From contig JAFPWH010000010.1 in NCBI GenBank assembly GCA_017395065.1, forward strand, positions 1-54,039: 54,039 bases of DNA, written 5' to 3'. The stretch comes from Clostridia bacterium. Its GTDB lineage: Bacteria; Bacillota; Clostridia; Christensenellales; Aristaeellaceae. Position 1 is the first letter of the stretch; each line of letters begins with the position of its first letter. The position numbers were made by a program, and so were the translations under genes. Shown piece after piece: positions 8,138 to 16,712 of the stretch. The notes below the pieces were generated by a model. The model had not been told where the DNA came from, searched no databases, and saw only the letters and a list, made by a program, of their open reading frames with translations.

Positions 8138-9037
8138 TCAGTCGCTTTCCGCGGTGGAGGGCGCGTTGGGGCCGTACTCGAAAAGCTCGTTCATCGTGAC
8201 CAGCTCGAACCCCATCGCGCTCAGCGCCCGTATGCGCGTGCAGATCTCGTTCACGCCGAAATTGTTGCCGATCTCCATATAGATCACCATGCCGCTTTCC
8301 ACTTCCTCCGGCAGCGTCACAGGGTCCAGTATCAGCTTCTGCGACGCGATGCCCAGAACCTTCCTGGACGCCAGGATCCTGTGCAGCGCCGGGTAATCGT
8401 AGTCGTACATGTCCCGTGTCCTGAGAAAATGAAGCTCGTAGTTCTGGTCGATGTAGTCCTTCAGTACGCCGATGGCCTTGTCGACCTCCTGCGCGCGCTC
8501 GCTGTCGTCTTCCATCTCGAGAAAGCGCTTTCCGCTGTAGCCGGCGCTCTCGATCTCGTGGCCCATCAGCACCGCGCGGTTCCAGATCTCGCGGTTGTTC
8601 TCCACGTCCTTGCCCAGCGGGAAGAAGGTCAGGCGCGCGCCCGCCTCCTGCGCGCAGTCGAGGATGTCCGAAAGCTTGCTTTCGCTCAGGCTCCCGCCGA
8701 TCGTGACGGCGATTTTGTTCGTATCGGTGTTTGCCCTGTTGAACACGGGCAGACACCCTTCGGTTTCGGCGGTGGGCCTGAGCGGCTCGGGCGTGGGCGT
8801 CGGCGTCGGCAGCGATTCCACGTATTTTTCGTAATCCGCGCCGTTTATGATGCGCGGCTCCATGTTGCGCTTGCGCACGATGTCCTTTATGATGAACACG
8901 AGCGCCACGATGATGGCCAGGCAAAGCAAAAGCGTGATCAGCGTGCCCACGTTCACTTTAACCCTGCCCTTTTTCTTCACGAGGGGCAGCGCGTCGAAAT
9001 CGCGGGGACCGTCCTGGTTTTGTGTGTTCGCTCTCAC
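8138..9037 (-). CDS. Membrane-anchored NodB-like protein, catalytic residues lost
   Basis: 299 aa. A basic N-terminus, a membrane span at ~31-51, a Pro/Thr stalk (~77-88) and an outside domain at ~107-285 that follows the polysaccharide deacetylase (NodB) pattern: beta strand, helix, ARLTFFPLG, GHEIESAGYSG, then a late GFELVTMNELF. The catalytic motifs are gone: the usual TFDDG is TIGGS (112-116) and the metal-binding HxxxH region after GHEI reads ESAGYSG (162-169). It is probably a non-enzymatic binder of wall glycans or a regulator. GTG start at 9037 with GGAG at good spacing and a consensus promoter. Could also be a divergent deacetylase using other residues. Confidence 0.65.
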   Translation of the reverse strand: MRANTQNQDGPRDFDALPLVKKKGRVKVNVGTLITLLLCLAIIVALVFIIKDIVRKRNMEPRIINGADYEKYVESLPTPTPTPEPLRPTAETEGCLPVFNRANTDTNKIAVTIGGSLSESKLSDILDCAQEAGARLTFFPLGKDVENNREIWNRAVLMGHEIESAGYSGKRFLEMEDDSERAQEVDKAIGVLKDYIDQNYELHFLRTRDMYDYDYPALHRILASRKVLGIASQKLILDPVTLPEEVESGMVIYMEIGNNFGVNEICTRIRALSAMGFELVTMNELFEYGPNAPSTAESD

Positions 9038-9076
9038 TTTTTTACTCCGATCAAAATCGCATGCTTCTTCACGCTA

Positions 9077-9105
9077 ATGATAGCAGTAATTGCTCAAAAT
9101 GTCAA
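9077..9105 (-). promoter_or_regulatory. Promoter for the NodB-like gene
   Basis: Minus strand: TTGACA (9105-9100), 17-bp spacer, TATCAT (9082-9077). It lies ~40 bp upstream of the GTG start codon at 9037. The rest of 9106-9299 shows no gene. Confidence 0.8.
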
Positions 9106-9299
9106 GCTTTTTGGCGTTATGGCCGCGTCAGGTGGGGAAAAAGCCCAAAAAAAGCGCGCAAAAAACGGCCCCGGTGGAAACGCAGGGGCAAAATCTCCCC
9201 GTACGGGCCGCCCGGGGCGCGGACCGTCCCGCCCGTATGTAAAATTTAAGTAACGATCCGAAACAGGCAAGAGTTTCCCTTCGGCGCGTCGAATAGTTT

Positions 9300-10028
9300 A
9301 TGTTTATGACGAAAAGAGAATTCCTTGCGCGCCTCTCCACGGCGCTGGACAAGAACCGATACGGCGACAAAAACCGCCTGCTTCACGGTTACGAGGCCTA
9401 CTTTGCCCAGAAGGTAAGCGACGGCTACAGCGAAAGCGAGGTCTGCGCGCTATTGCAGGTGCCCGAGACGATCGCGGGCAGCGCCTCCCCGAAGCGTTTG
9501 AGCCGCGCCGAGAAGGCGTATCTCAAGCTGACCGTGCTGCTTTTGCGCGCGCTGATGGGCTTTTTGCTTTTGGTCATGCTGCTTACGGGCATGCTGATTA
9601 TTTCCGTCGTGCTCTCGCTCCTGTACGCGGGCGCGGGCTTTTTGCTGGGGCTGAACCCCTTCTTCATGTTCCGGCATTTTGCGCCGGTTTTCCGCGACTA
9701 CTGGAGCGGCGCGCTGATCGGGCTTTCCCTGATTTCATTAAGCGCCCTGACGGCCGCTGGCGGCGCGTACTATCTCGCGCTGGTCAGGCAGTCGCTTGCC
9801 TGTTTTCGGCGCTTCATCGAGAACCTCTTGAGCGCGAAAAAGGGCGGCGTGCTGCAGCCGCCGCTCAGCCTCAATCCGGATATTTCCCGCCGCGCGAACA
9901 GGAAGCTCAGGAGCGCGTGCTACCTGTCCCTGGCGTTTTTCGCGCTGTGTCTCGTGACGGGCTACTTTTCGGCCGCGCTGGAGGTAAAGAGCCTGCTCAT
10001 CTGGCGCGCGTGGAACTGGTTTGTATAG
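9300..10028 (+). CDS. HAAS/DUF1700-type membrane protein
   Basis: 242 aa. The N-terminal ~65 residues (TKREFLARLSTAL, YEAYFAQKVSDGYSESEV, VPETIA) match the HAAS helical domain that precedes membrane segments in DUF1700 proteins. Four hydrophobic segments follow (around 75-98, 100-118, 138-160 and 205-228). HAAS proteins are often encoded with PadR regulators and take part in membrane stress or signalling; no PadR gene is seen here. Two ATGs (9300 and 9306) lie together with no clear ribosome binding site. It is followed after 9 bp by another membrane protein gene. Confidence 0.7.
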   Translation: MFMTKREFLARLSTALDKNRYGDKNRLLHGYEAYFAQKVSDGYSESEVCALLQVPETIAGSASPKRLSRAEKAYLKLTVLLLRALMGFLLLVMLLTGMLIISVVLSLLYAGAGFLLGLNPFFMFRHFAPVFRDYWSGALIGLSLISLSALTAAGGAYYLALVRQSLACFRRFIENLLSAKKGGVLQPPLSLNPDISRRANRKLRSACYLSLAFFALCLVTGYFSAALEVKSLLIWRAWNWFV

Positions 10029-10037
10029 GAGGGCGGC

Positions 10038-10733
10038 ATGGGCATAAACGCGATGTCGCTGGTCGTGTTCAGCGCGCTGAACCTGCTGGTCCACGGCCTT
10101 GGCCGCTGCCGCGAGGAAAGGGCAAAAGGCCTTCTGAAGGTATTGTGGATCGTGCTGCTCTTCGGCAATCTGATCCGCTACGTCTTTGTCTACCCCGTGA
10201 TCGTCGGGGAAGTGCACATCCCGATCGAGTATTCGACCGTGGCGTATTTCCTCGTGCCCGCGATGATGCTCTGGAACAAAAAGGGCCACGTCGTCTGGCC
10301 GGCGCTCTACGGGCTGATCGCGGGGCTTTTGTACTTCCTTACGATGATCGCCGCCGCAAACCGCCTCTACGCCGACGCGCCGCCCTACGACGTGTACATC
10401 TCCTATTTCTGCCACGGCACGCTCTACGTAAACGGTCTGCTCGTCCTGCGCAAAAACCGCGTAAGCGACCGCGACCGCGCAAAGACGATGCTGTGCCTGC
10501 TGATCGTCTCCGTGCGCTCGCTGCTGCTCAAAAAATACGCGATCGACGCGGACGAGCTCTTCATCTACGACGTGCTCCTTGGCAACGTCATCCGCATGGT
10601 GCTGCCCAAAAGCTCCTGGAGCTTCACGGTCCCCCTCTACTACGTAGCCCTGAACGCCCTGATCCTTCTGACCCTGCGCGGGTTTCTGCCGGAGAAGCGG
10701 AGAAATCGCCGAGGCCGCGGCAAGAAGGAATGA
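10038..10733 (+). CDS. Multi-pass membrane protein, YwaF/TMEM164-like
   Basis: 231 aa with about six membrane segments. The spacing of segments, the PIEYST segment near residue 75 and the YFCHGTLYVNGLLV segment in the fourth helix recall the YwaF (TIGR02206/TMEM164) family, in which a conserved His near that place is thought important. Function in bacteria unknown; animal TMEM164 has been described as a lipid acyltransferase. Start ATG 10038 has GGAGGGC 5 nt upstream. Co-transcribed with the HAAS gene. The family call is by pattern only. Confidence 0.5.
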   Translation: MGINAMSLVVFSALNLLVHGLGRCREERAKGLLKVLWIVLLFGNLIRYVFVYPVIVGEVHIPIEYSTVAYFLVPAMMLWNKKGHVVWPALYGLIAGLLYFLTMIAAANRLYADAPPYDVYISYFCHGTLYVNGLLVLRKNRVSDRDRAKTMLCLLIVSVRSLLLKKYAIDADELFIYDVLLGNVIRMVLPKSSWSFTVPLYYVALNALILLTLRGFLPEKRRNRRGRGKKE

Positions 10734-10844
10734 CGCCCGAAAAATCCGGCGTAAATCAGCCAAAGCGCGAACGAAGCGATTTACTGTCCGTTTCTTTTAT
10801 GACAGAATAGCCGCAAATACTCAACAGATTCGGAGGTATCCCGC

Positions 10845-12251
10845 ATGAAACCCCACACTGCCTGGTCCTATCCCGTGTATTCGCCGCCTCTGAGGGACGC
10901 GGGGAGGCCTTACGTCTGCCGCGTCGTGCCGTATGAAAGCAGCGTGCACGTCGAGTGGAAGCCGCTGGAAGGAATAAGCGAATACGAGCTGTATTTTTCC
11001 TTAGACGGGGAGCATTGGCGGCTTTCCGCCGTCAAGAGCGGATTTGAGCACGATTTTACGGGCCTCAAGACCGACACGGACTACTTTTTCAAGGTCGTCT
11101 GCGCCCGGGGCGAGAGCCGCGTGCGCCTGGCCCGCACCGGCAAAAGGGATTCCACGGACGGCGTGACCGTAAACTACCTGCACCCCGGGGACGACGCCTA
11201 CGCGTTCTCGGGGCGCTATCTGTGTTCGCCCTCCATTTTGCGCGCGCCGGACGGGCATCTTTTGGCCTCGATGGACGTTTTCGAGGCGAACGCGCCGCAA
11301 AACCTCACCCTCCTTTTCGAAAGCCGCGACGAGGGCAGGACCTGGCGTCACCTGTGCGAGCTGTTTCCCTGCTTCTGGGGAAAGCTGTTTTTGCACCGGG
11401 GGACGCTGTACATGATCGCCGTGTCCACCGAATACGGCGACCTTCTGATCGGCGCCTCCCATGACGGCGGCAAATCCTTCGGCCCGCCCTCGGTGCTCTT
11501 TCGGGGCGCGTGCTCCAGCCGCGAAAACGGCGTGCACAAGAACCCGCAAAACCCCGTCTGCCACGCGGGACGGCTGTGGTTCAGCATGGAATGGGGCAGC
11601 TGGCACCGCGGCGGCCACGCGGCGATGGTGTTCTCCTGCCCGGAGGGCGCCGACCTGCTCGATCCCGAAAGCTGGCTGTTTTCCGAGCCCGTCCCCTACG
11701 ACCCCGCCTGGCCGGGCACCGCGAAGGGACCCAGCAGCGGCACCATCGAGGGCGCGCTGACCGTGTTTCCGGACGGGAAACTGTACAACGTCATGCGCTA
11801 TGACATGACGAAGTGCGAGCCGGATTTCGGACGCGCGCTGGCCTACCGGGTAAACGAAAGCGACCCCGAGGCGCCGCTTCAATACGCCTTCCCCGTAGCG
11901 CTCAGCGGAAACCATTCCAAGTTCGAGATCCGCTACGACGAAGTAAGCCGCTGCTGGTACTCGATCGTCGACCGCATCCGCGCAAGCGAAAACAAATACG
12001 ACCGGAATCTTGTGAGCCTCATGGTCAGCCGCGACGCCGTGCACTGGCATTTGGCCCTGGACCTCATCGACGAAACCGACAAGGACCCCAGGACCACCGG
12101 CTTTCAGTACCCCGATTTCTGTTTCGACGAAGGTGACATCCTGTGCCTCGTGCGAACCGCCGCCAACAACGCCCACAACTTCCACGACGCCAATTACAGC
12201 GTGTTTTACAGGATAAAGGATTTCCGGAGGTACGCGGAGAAGGCGGATTAA
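10845..12251 (+). CDS. Sialidase-fold (BNR/Asp-box) protein with N-terminal Fn3-like domain
   Basis: 468 aa, no signal peptide. Residues ~20-100 resemble a fibronectin type III domain. The rest is a beta-propeller with Asp-box repeats: SRDEGRTW and SHDGGKSF, and a degenerate SRDAVHW. Such proteins belong to the exo-sialidase superfamily of glycoside hydrolases, but the typical sialic-acid arginine triad cannot be confirmed from sequence alone. As there is no export signal, it probably acts on imported oligosaccharides. ATG at 10845 with GGAGG 9 nt upstream. The spacer of 111 bp to the previous gene leaves room for its own promoter. Could be another glycosidase such as an unsaturated or rhamnosyl hydrolase. 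Confidence 0.65.
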   Translation: MKPHTAWSYPVYSPPLRDAGRPYVCRVVPYESSVHVEWKPLEGISEYELYFSLDGEHWRLSAVKSGFEHDFTGLKTDTDYFFKVVCARGESRVRLARTGKRDSTDGVTVNYLHPGDDAYAFSGRYLCSPSILRAPDGHLLASMDVFEANAPQNLTLLFESRDEGRTWRHLCELFPCFWGKLFLHRGTLYMIAVSTEYGDLLIGASHDGGKSFGPPSVLFRGACSSRENGVHKNPQNPVCHAGRLWFSMEWGSWHRGGHAAMVFSCPEGADLLDPESWLFSEPVPYDPAWPGTAKGPSSGTIEGALTVFPDGKLYNVMRYDMTKCEPDFGRALAYRVNESDPEAPLQYAFPVALSGNHSKFEIRYDEVSRCWYSIVDRIRASENKYDRNLVSLMVSRDAVHWHLALDLIDETDKDPRTTGFQYPDFCFDEGDILCLVRTAANNAHNFHDANYSVFYRIKDFRRYAEKAD

Positions 12252-12301
12252 GCGGAAGGCGGGAAGAAGGACAGGAGACCTCGCCGCAGCGGCAAAGCAT
12301 G

Positions 12302-12865
12302 TCCGCAGCGGCGGCAATCTGCCGCCAAAAGCCTTCCCCTCTGGGGCGCGAAGCGCGGTTCGGCAGTGAATGAAAGCCCGGTGGGCTTTCAGAGCCGAAC
12401 CGGGACCGAGCCCGCAGGCGAGACGGTGGCACGGCGGAGCCGTGACGGATGAGGTCGTTCTCTTTGCGCCAACACAGTGCACCCCGCCATTCAGGTGACA
12501 AACATGCCGTTCCTCCGTAGCGGCGGCAATCTGCCGCCATGGGCATCGCTAATACGAACCGACGCGGCGTAAAGCGCGATTTCACCGCGTATTCGCAGCG
12601 GCTATGGCGGCCTTGAGGCCGCCGCTGCGGGAACCGCGCGATGTAATTACCTGAACACGGATTTATCTGCGTATATGCAATAAAATATGGCGGCAGATTG
12701 CCGCCGCTACAGTGACCGCGCGATGCAGTACCTCTACACGGATTTACCTGCGTATACGCAGCATATGTGGCGGCAGGTTGCCGCCGCTACTGGGACGCGC
12801 GATGTGTTGCCTTAATACGGATTTATCTGCGTATACGCGGCATATGTGGCGGCAGATTGCCGCCG
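12302..12865. repeat. Mirror-image hairpin array D with embedded 129-bp element
   Basis: Forward cores at 12310 and 12522; inverted cores at 12606 (variant GGCGGCCTTGAGGCCGCC), 12689, 12769 and 12848, spaced 79-83 bp. The tandem inverted units carry CTGCGTATACGCA spacers. A separate 129-bp element lies between the two forward cores. The array fills the gap between the convergent sialidase-fold and LRR genes. Confidence 0.9.
12331..12459. repeat. 129-bp dispersed repeat element, copy 1
   Basis: Begins GCCTTCCCCTCTGGGG and ends GACGGATGAGGTCGTT. It contains several small inverted repeats (CCCCTCTGGGG; GAAAGCCCGGTGGGCTTTC; GGTTCGG with CCGAACC; GGCACGGCGGAGCCGTG) forming nested hairpins. The second copy at 25437-25565 differs at only two positions. 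Non-coding; similar GC-hairpin elements are known to be scattered in many gut Bacillota genomes. Confidence 0.85.
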
Positions 12866-12933
12866 CTACATTTTCCGCGTGATGTGTCGTTTCAACACGG
12901 ATTTACCTGCTTATACGCATTAAACGCGTCCGC

Positions 12934-14613
12934 TTACGCCTCTTCCCCGATCCTTTTCAAAACCGCCTCGGGCGCGTCGATCTCTACGTCTTCGGTGTCC
13001 AGCAGGATGCCGTTTTCGATCACGGCGTCGGGATTTTGTATCTTCAGCTCTTTTATTTCGCTTCCGCGGAAGGCCCAGGGGCCGATCTTTTTCACGTTTT
13101 GACCTAAACTGACCTTTGTGAAGGCGCTCAGGCTGAACGCGCAGGCGCGGACGGCTTCGACGTCGTCCGGCACGGTAAACTCGCCCGTTTTGCCGGCAGG
13201 CACCCAGATCAGCGCGTTTTCGTTTCTGTCTATGAGGCAGCCGTCCTCCAGGCGGAAGTATTCGTTTTCGGGGCTGATGCCCACGGTTTCGAGCGCGGGA
13301 TCGAAGGAGAACGCCTCGTCGCCGATCTGCCTGACTTTTGCGGGCAGATCGATCCTTTTGAGCTTCTCCATCGACGAGAACGCGCCCTCGCCGATCACTT
13401 CGAGGCTTTCGGGCAATTCCACGCTCTCCAAAGCGGCGCAGCCCTCGAACGCCCTGTCCCAGACGCTTTCGACGCCGGAAGGGATGTTCACCTTTTTAAG
13501 ATTCACGCAGCCGCGAAGCAATTCGCTCTGGATCTCGGCCGCGTGCGCCGGGAAAGTGAATTCCTCGATCGCGGTCAGGGAAAAGCAGCCCGCGCCGAGG
13601 TAGGTGTCCTTTCCTTTGATCTCGACGTTTTTGAGCGCAGCGCAGCCCGCGAACGCCTTTTCGCCGACGTCTTCGAGGCCCTCGGGCAGCGTAAGCGACG
13701 TAAGGCCGCTGTAGGAAGCGAGATCGCCGCCGCGCATCCTGACGTAGCCCGGCACGCCCTCGGCCTGCCCGCAGCCGGCGAACGCGCCGCGGCCGATGTG
13801 CCTGAGCGTCGGCGGCAGCAAAAGCTCCGTCAGCGACGAGCAGCCTGCAAACGCGCCGTCGCCGATCGAGATCAGGTTTTTGGGCAGTTTGAGCTTCTCC
13901 AGATACGCAAACATCGCAAACACCCGGTCTCCGACGGCGGTGACGGGCTCACCGTTGACCTCGTCATCCAATATAAGGTCGGTCTCGTGCCCCGCGTAGA
14001 GCATGAGCTCGAGCCCCTCTTTTCTGCGGCGGTACAGCCGGTCGCAGCCCTCGGCGAGCTTTTTATCGAAGTTTTTCAGGCCCTCGGGCAGTACGAGGCA
14101 GAGCTTGTCGCTTAAGCCCTTCAGCGCGTTTTCGCCGATCTCGCGCACGTTTTCGCCGAGCGACAGGTATTTCAGCTGCGTGCAGCCCGAAAACGCCTCC
14201 TCGCCCAGGGAGGTCACGCTGCCGCCCACGTTCACGCGGGTCAGGCTTTTGCACTTGAGAAAGCAGCCCTGCGGAACGTTTGTCAGCGTTTCCGGAAGCG
14301 ATACGTCCTCCAGCTCCTTGCACAGCGCAAACGCGTAGTCGCCGAGGGAAGCGAGCTTTTCGGGAAGGCGCACGCTTTTCAGCGAGACGCAGTTTTTGAA
14401 GCAGCCGTTGCCGACGCTTGCGACGCTTTCCGGAATCGTGACGGAAACCAGCTTTTTGCAGTCGTAAAACGCGTTGTCCGCCAGCGCGGTCAGCGGTTTA
14501 CCTTCGAAGGAATCGGGCAGTACGACGTTTTCCTCCTTGCCCTGGTAGCGCAAAAGCGACGCGCCGCCGTCGTTCAATTCGTATTTGTATTCCTGCTTCG
14601 GTTTTCCGAACAT
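12934..14613 (-). CDS. BspA-type leucine-rich-repeat protein
   Basis: 559 aa made of about 20 repeats of ~23 residues with the LRR_5 pattern (AFxxCxxLxxVxLPxxLxxIGxxAF). No signal peptide or wall anchor, so probably cytoplasmic or exported by an unknown route. These repeats form a curved protein-binding surface. The N-terminal ~35 residues (MFGKPKQEYKYEL) precede the repeats. ATG 14613 is chosen because GGGGAGG lies 7 nt upstream; a longer reading to 14694 has no ribosome binding site. It stands alone, downstream of a parS-like site. Ligand unknown. Confidence 0.85.
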   Translation of the reverse strand: MFGKPKQEYKYELNDGGASLLRYQGKEENVVLPDSFEGKPLTALADNAFYDCKKLVSVTIPESVASVGNGCFKNCVSLKSVRLPEKLASLGDYAFALCKELEDVSLPETLTNVPQGCFLKCKSLTRVNVGGSVTSLGEEAFSGCTQLKYLSLGENVREIGENALKGLSDKLCLVLPEGLKNFDKKLAEGCDRLYRRRKEGLELMLYAGHETDLILDDEVNGEPVTAVGDRVFAMFAYLEKLKLPKNLISIGDGAFAGCSSLTELLLPPTLRHIGRGAFAGCGQAEGVPGYVRMRGGDLASYSGLTSLTLPEGLEDVGEKAFAGCAALKNVEIKGKDTYLGAGCFSLTAIEEFTFPAHAAEIQSELLRGCVNLKKVNIPSGVESVWDRAFEGCAALESVELPESLEVIGEGAFSSMEKLKRIDLPAKVRQIGDEAFSFDPALETVGISPENEYFRLEDGCLIDRNENALIWVPAGKTGEFTVPDDVEAVRACAFSLSAFTKVSLGQNVKKIGPWAFRGSEIKELKIQNPDAVIENGILLDTEDVEIDAPEAVLKRIGEEA

Positions 14614-14699
14614 GGCTTTGCCTCCCCTTTTTACGTATACGAACGCAGCGGCGACACATGCCGCCGCCCGTAAAATCAAACGCCGCCTGCACAAAAGAA

Positions 14700-14715
14700 G
14701 GTTTCACGTGAAACA
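14700..14715. other. parS-like ParB-binding site 1 (1 mismatch)
   Basis: GGTTTCACGTGAAACA matches the B. subtilis parS consensus TGTTNCACGTGAAACA at 15 of 16 positions, differing only at the outermost base. It lies in the gap between the LRR and cvpA genes. Confidence 0.8.
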
Positions 14716-14765
14716 TTCGCCGCGGGGCGCCGCTTCGCATAAAACCTTCCGAACAGTCCGAACGC

Positions 14766-15329
14766 TTATTTGAGGTTCGTGATCAGCTTTCCTACGCCGA
14801 ACAGGTCGCTGATCGTCTTGCCCGAGGTGAAGAAGCGCCCGAGCGCGGAGCCCTGGAACAGCTCCTCCACGAAGTTGTTGCCTTCGCTGGCGAGGGGCCT
14901 GAACAGAATCAGCGAGGCGCTCACGATCAGGCAGATGACCGCGTATCCGCGCGCAAGGCCCAGCACGCCGCCCAGCAGCCCGTCCACGGCCTTGAGCTTC
15001 GGGATGCGGAAGACGTTGTTGATCAGGTTGATGACCAGCATCAGCGCCGCGTACGCCAGGATAAACACGATCACGAAGGAAAGCACGTGGAACCAGTTGT
15101 TCCAGTCCACCTGAGAAGCGCCCTGCGCCTCGCCGAAGTTGGAATACAGCCAGGACGAAAAGCTCGTGCCCTCGAAGGATTCCGCCAGCGTGCCCTCCAG
15201 CCCTTTGGCGATCAGAAGCGCGCCCACCATGGCCGCGCAGGCCAGAAACGAGGTGATCAGCCCCTTCTGCATGCCGGAAATGAACGCGATGAAAAGTATG
15301 ACCAGAAATACGACGTCGATAATGCCCAT
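14766..15329 (-). CDS. cvpA: CvpA family membrane protein
   Basis: 187 aa with four hydrophobic segments, starting MGIIDVVFLVILFIAF as in CvpA. The family marks of a glycine-rich turn (ISGMQKGL) and the DGLLGGVLGLARG segment near residue 125 are present. CvpA proteins affect colicin V secretion, envelope stress and sometimes purF expression in enteric bacteria; the role in Bacillota is unknown. ATG 15329 has GGAGG 6 nt upstream. Gene 15415-16518 lies 85 bp upstream on the same strand. Confidence 0.85.
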   Translation of the reverse strand: MGIIDVVFLVILFIAFISGMQKGLITSFLACAAMVGALLIAKGLEGTLAESFEGTSFSSWLYSNFGEAQGASQVDWNNWFHVLSFVIVFILAYAALMLVINLINNVFRIPKLKAVDGLLGGVLGLARGYAVICLIVSASLILFRPLASEGNNFVEELFQGSALGRFFTSGKTISDLFGVGKLITNLK

Positions 15330-15414
15330 TTTGTGCCTCCTTGGAAATATGCACTGTTTGTGAAAGTAGTCTCTCAAAAAGTCTCTTGATCGTTTAAGAC
15401 CGTTTGGATTTTGC

Positions 15415-16518
15415 TCAGTTCTCCGGGAGCTTGACCACGTACACGCTGCTTCCGCTCTTTACGACGGCGTACCTTTCGTCGGTGATGCCCATGACCTGCG
15501 TGACGTTGACCGGCATCTGATACAGCTTCGACGTGCCCGAGCCGTAGCTGCCCACCGCCAGATACGCGCCCGCAAAGCCGTACACGCTGTCGCCGAAGGC
15601 GATCAGCTGAGAGCAGGCGACCGGGAAATGCAGGTAATTTTCGCTCTTTCCGCGGATGCAGCGGATGTCCTTGATCGCGATGTTTTCGCCGACCTGGGTG
15701 TTGGGCGTAAAGAGCATGAGCGGATCGTCGCTGTTTTCGTCCACGCTCTCAAGGTGCCAGCCGTACACGGTCACGCGCTCGCCGGTCTTTTCGCTGCCCG
15801 TATAGTCGTACACGTTCAGGTTTTTGGTGCCGACGGCGCAGATGTTGCTGGCGCGGAACATGACCTTGTAGATGACCTGCTCCATGTCGGTTATGCTGCC
15901 GGTCTCGCGGCGGCCGGGCTTGTAGGTGGAGATCCTGCAGGTCGGCGTGGAGCCGGACGAGTCCAGCGTCATGATCCAGAAAAGCTCGCGCCCCTGGAAA
16001 AAGCCGCAGTCCAGCACGGTGACGCCGTCAAAGTCGGTCAGCGTGTCCACGACGTTTCCGAAGGTGTCGGTAAGCAGCACGGTGCTCAAATGCTCCGGAC
16101 CCACGACCACGGCGGTGTACACGTCGCCCACGACGGCGGTCAGTATGTTTTTGCCGGCGTTTACGTTGCCAACGACCACGCCGTTTTTGATGTCGATGAT
16201 CTGCAGCCTCGTGCCGCGCCAGCAGGCGATGCCGCCCTGCGTCACGCGGAAGGACGACTGCGCGTCCACGCCCGTGTTCCACACGAAGCGCCCCGAGGTG
16301 TCCACGCAGTGCAGCGAGCCCGCCTCGAGATAGTAGATGTATTCGCCCGAGACCTGCACGTCGCTTACGTTGGTGGCGCTGAGCCTTACGGCATCCTCCA
16401 AAGGCGTCGTGCGCGAGGAGACCGCGATCAGGCCCGCCAGAAACGCGACGAGGCAGCAAAGAAACGACAGCAGTATGGCTTGAAGCCTTCCCAGCGGCTT
16501 CAAAAGGTCGAACCTCAT
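15415..16518 (-). CDS. DUF5711-type membrane-anchored propeller protein
   Basis: 367 aa. N-terminal membrane span at ~13-33, then a large outside domain of repeated beta strands (YIYYLEAGSLHCVD, VFWN, GGIACWRGTRLQIID) resembling a PQQ/WD-type propeller, as in the DUF5711 family of Clostridia. Function unknown. ATG at 16518. A promoter on the same strand lies at 16590-16618. It is divergent from the phosphoesterase-like gene and probably co-transcribed with cvpA, since only 85 bp separate them and no terminator is seen. Confidence 0.7.
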   Translation of the reverse strand: MRFDLLKPLGRLQAILLSFLCCLVAFLAGLIAVSSRTTPLEDAVRLSATNVSDVQVSGEYIYYLEAGSLHCVDTSGRFVWNTGVDAQSSFRVTQGGIACWRGTRLQIIDIKNGVVVGNVNAGKNILTAVVGDVYTAVVVGPEHLSTVLLTDTFGNVVDTLTDFDGVTVLDCGFFQGRELFWIMTLDSSGSTPTCRISTYKPGRRETGSITDMEQVIYKVMFRASNICAVGTKNLNVYDYTGSEKTGERVTVYGWHLESVDENSDDPLMLFTPNTQVGENIAIKDIRCIRGKSENYLHFPVACSQLIAFGDSVYGFAGAYLAVGSYGSGTSKLYQMPVNVTQVMGITDERYAVVKSGSSVYVVKLPEN

Positions 16519-16589
16519 CCATGTCCTCCGAACAAGGGGGATAAGGCGGTTTTACAATTTCGCTCTTGTGCCCCAAGTGGTTTTATCAT

Positions 16590-16618
16590 ATTATAATAGA
16601 TAAACCCGAACTATGCAA
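16590..16618 (-). promoter_or_regulatory. Promoter for the DUF5711-cvpA genes
   Basis: Minus strand: TTGCAT (16618-16613), 17-bp spacer, TATAAT (16595-16590). Located ~70 bp before the start at 16518. The same AT-rich TATTATAATA block could also serve the divergent gene at 16713, though no good -35 is seen for it. Confidence 0.7.
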
Positions 16619-16712
16619 CACAAAAACGGAAATTTGACGTAACGCTTTGCGTCATTGCCCCGCGGCGGGGCAGACATTAACACTAAATTTACAAATATGC
16701 ATCGAGGTGCGC

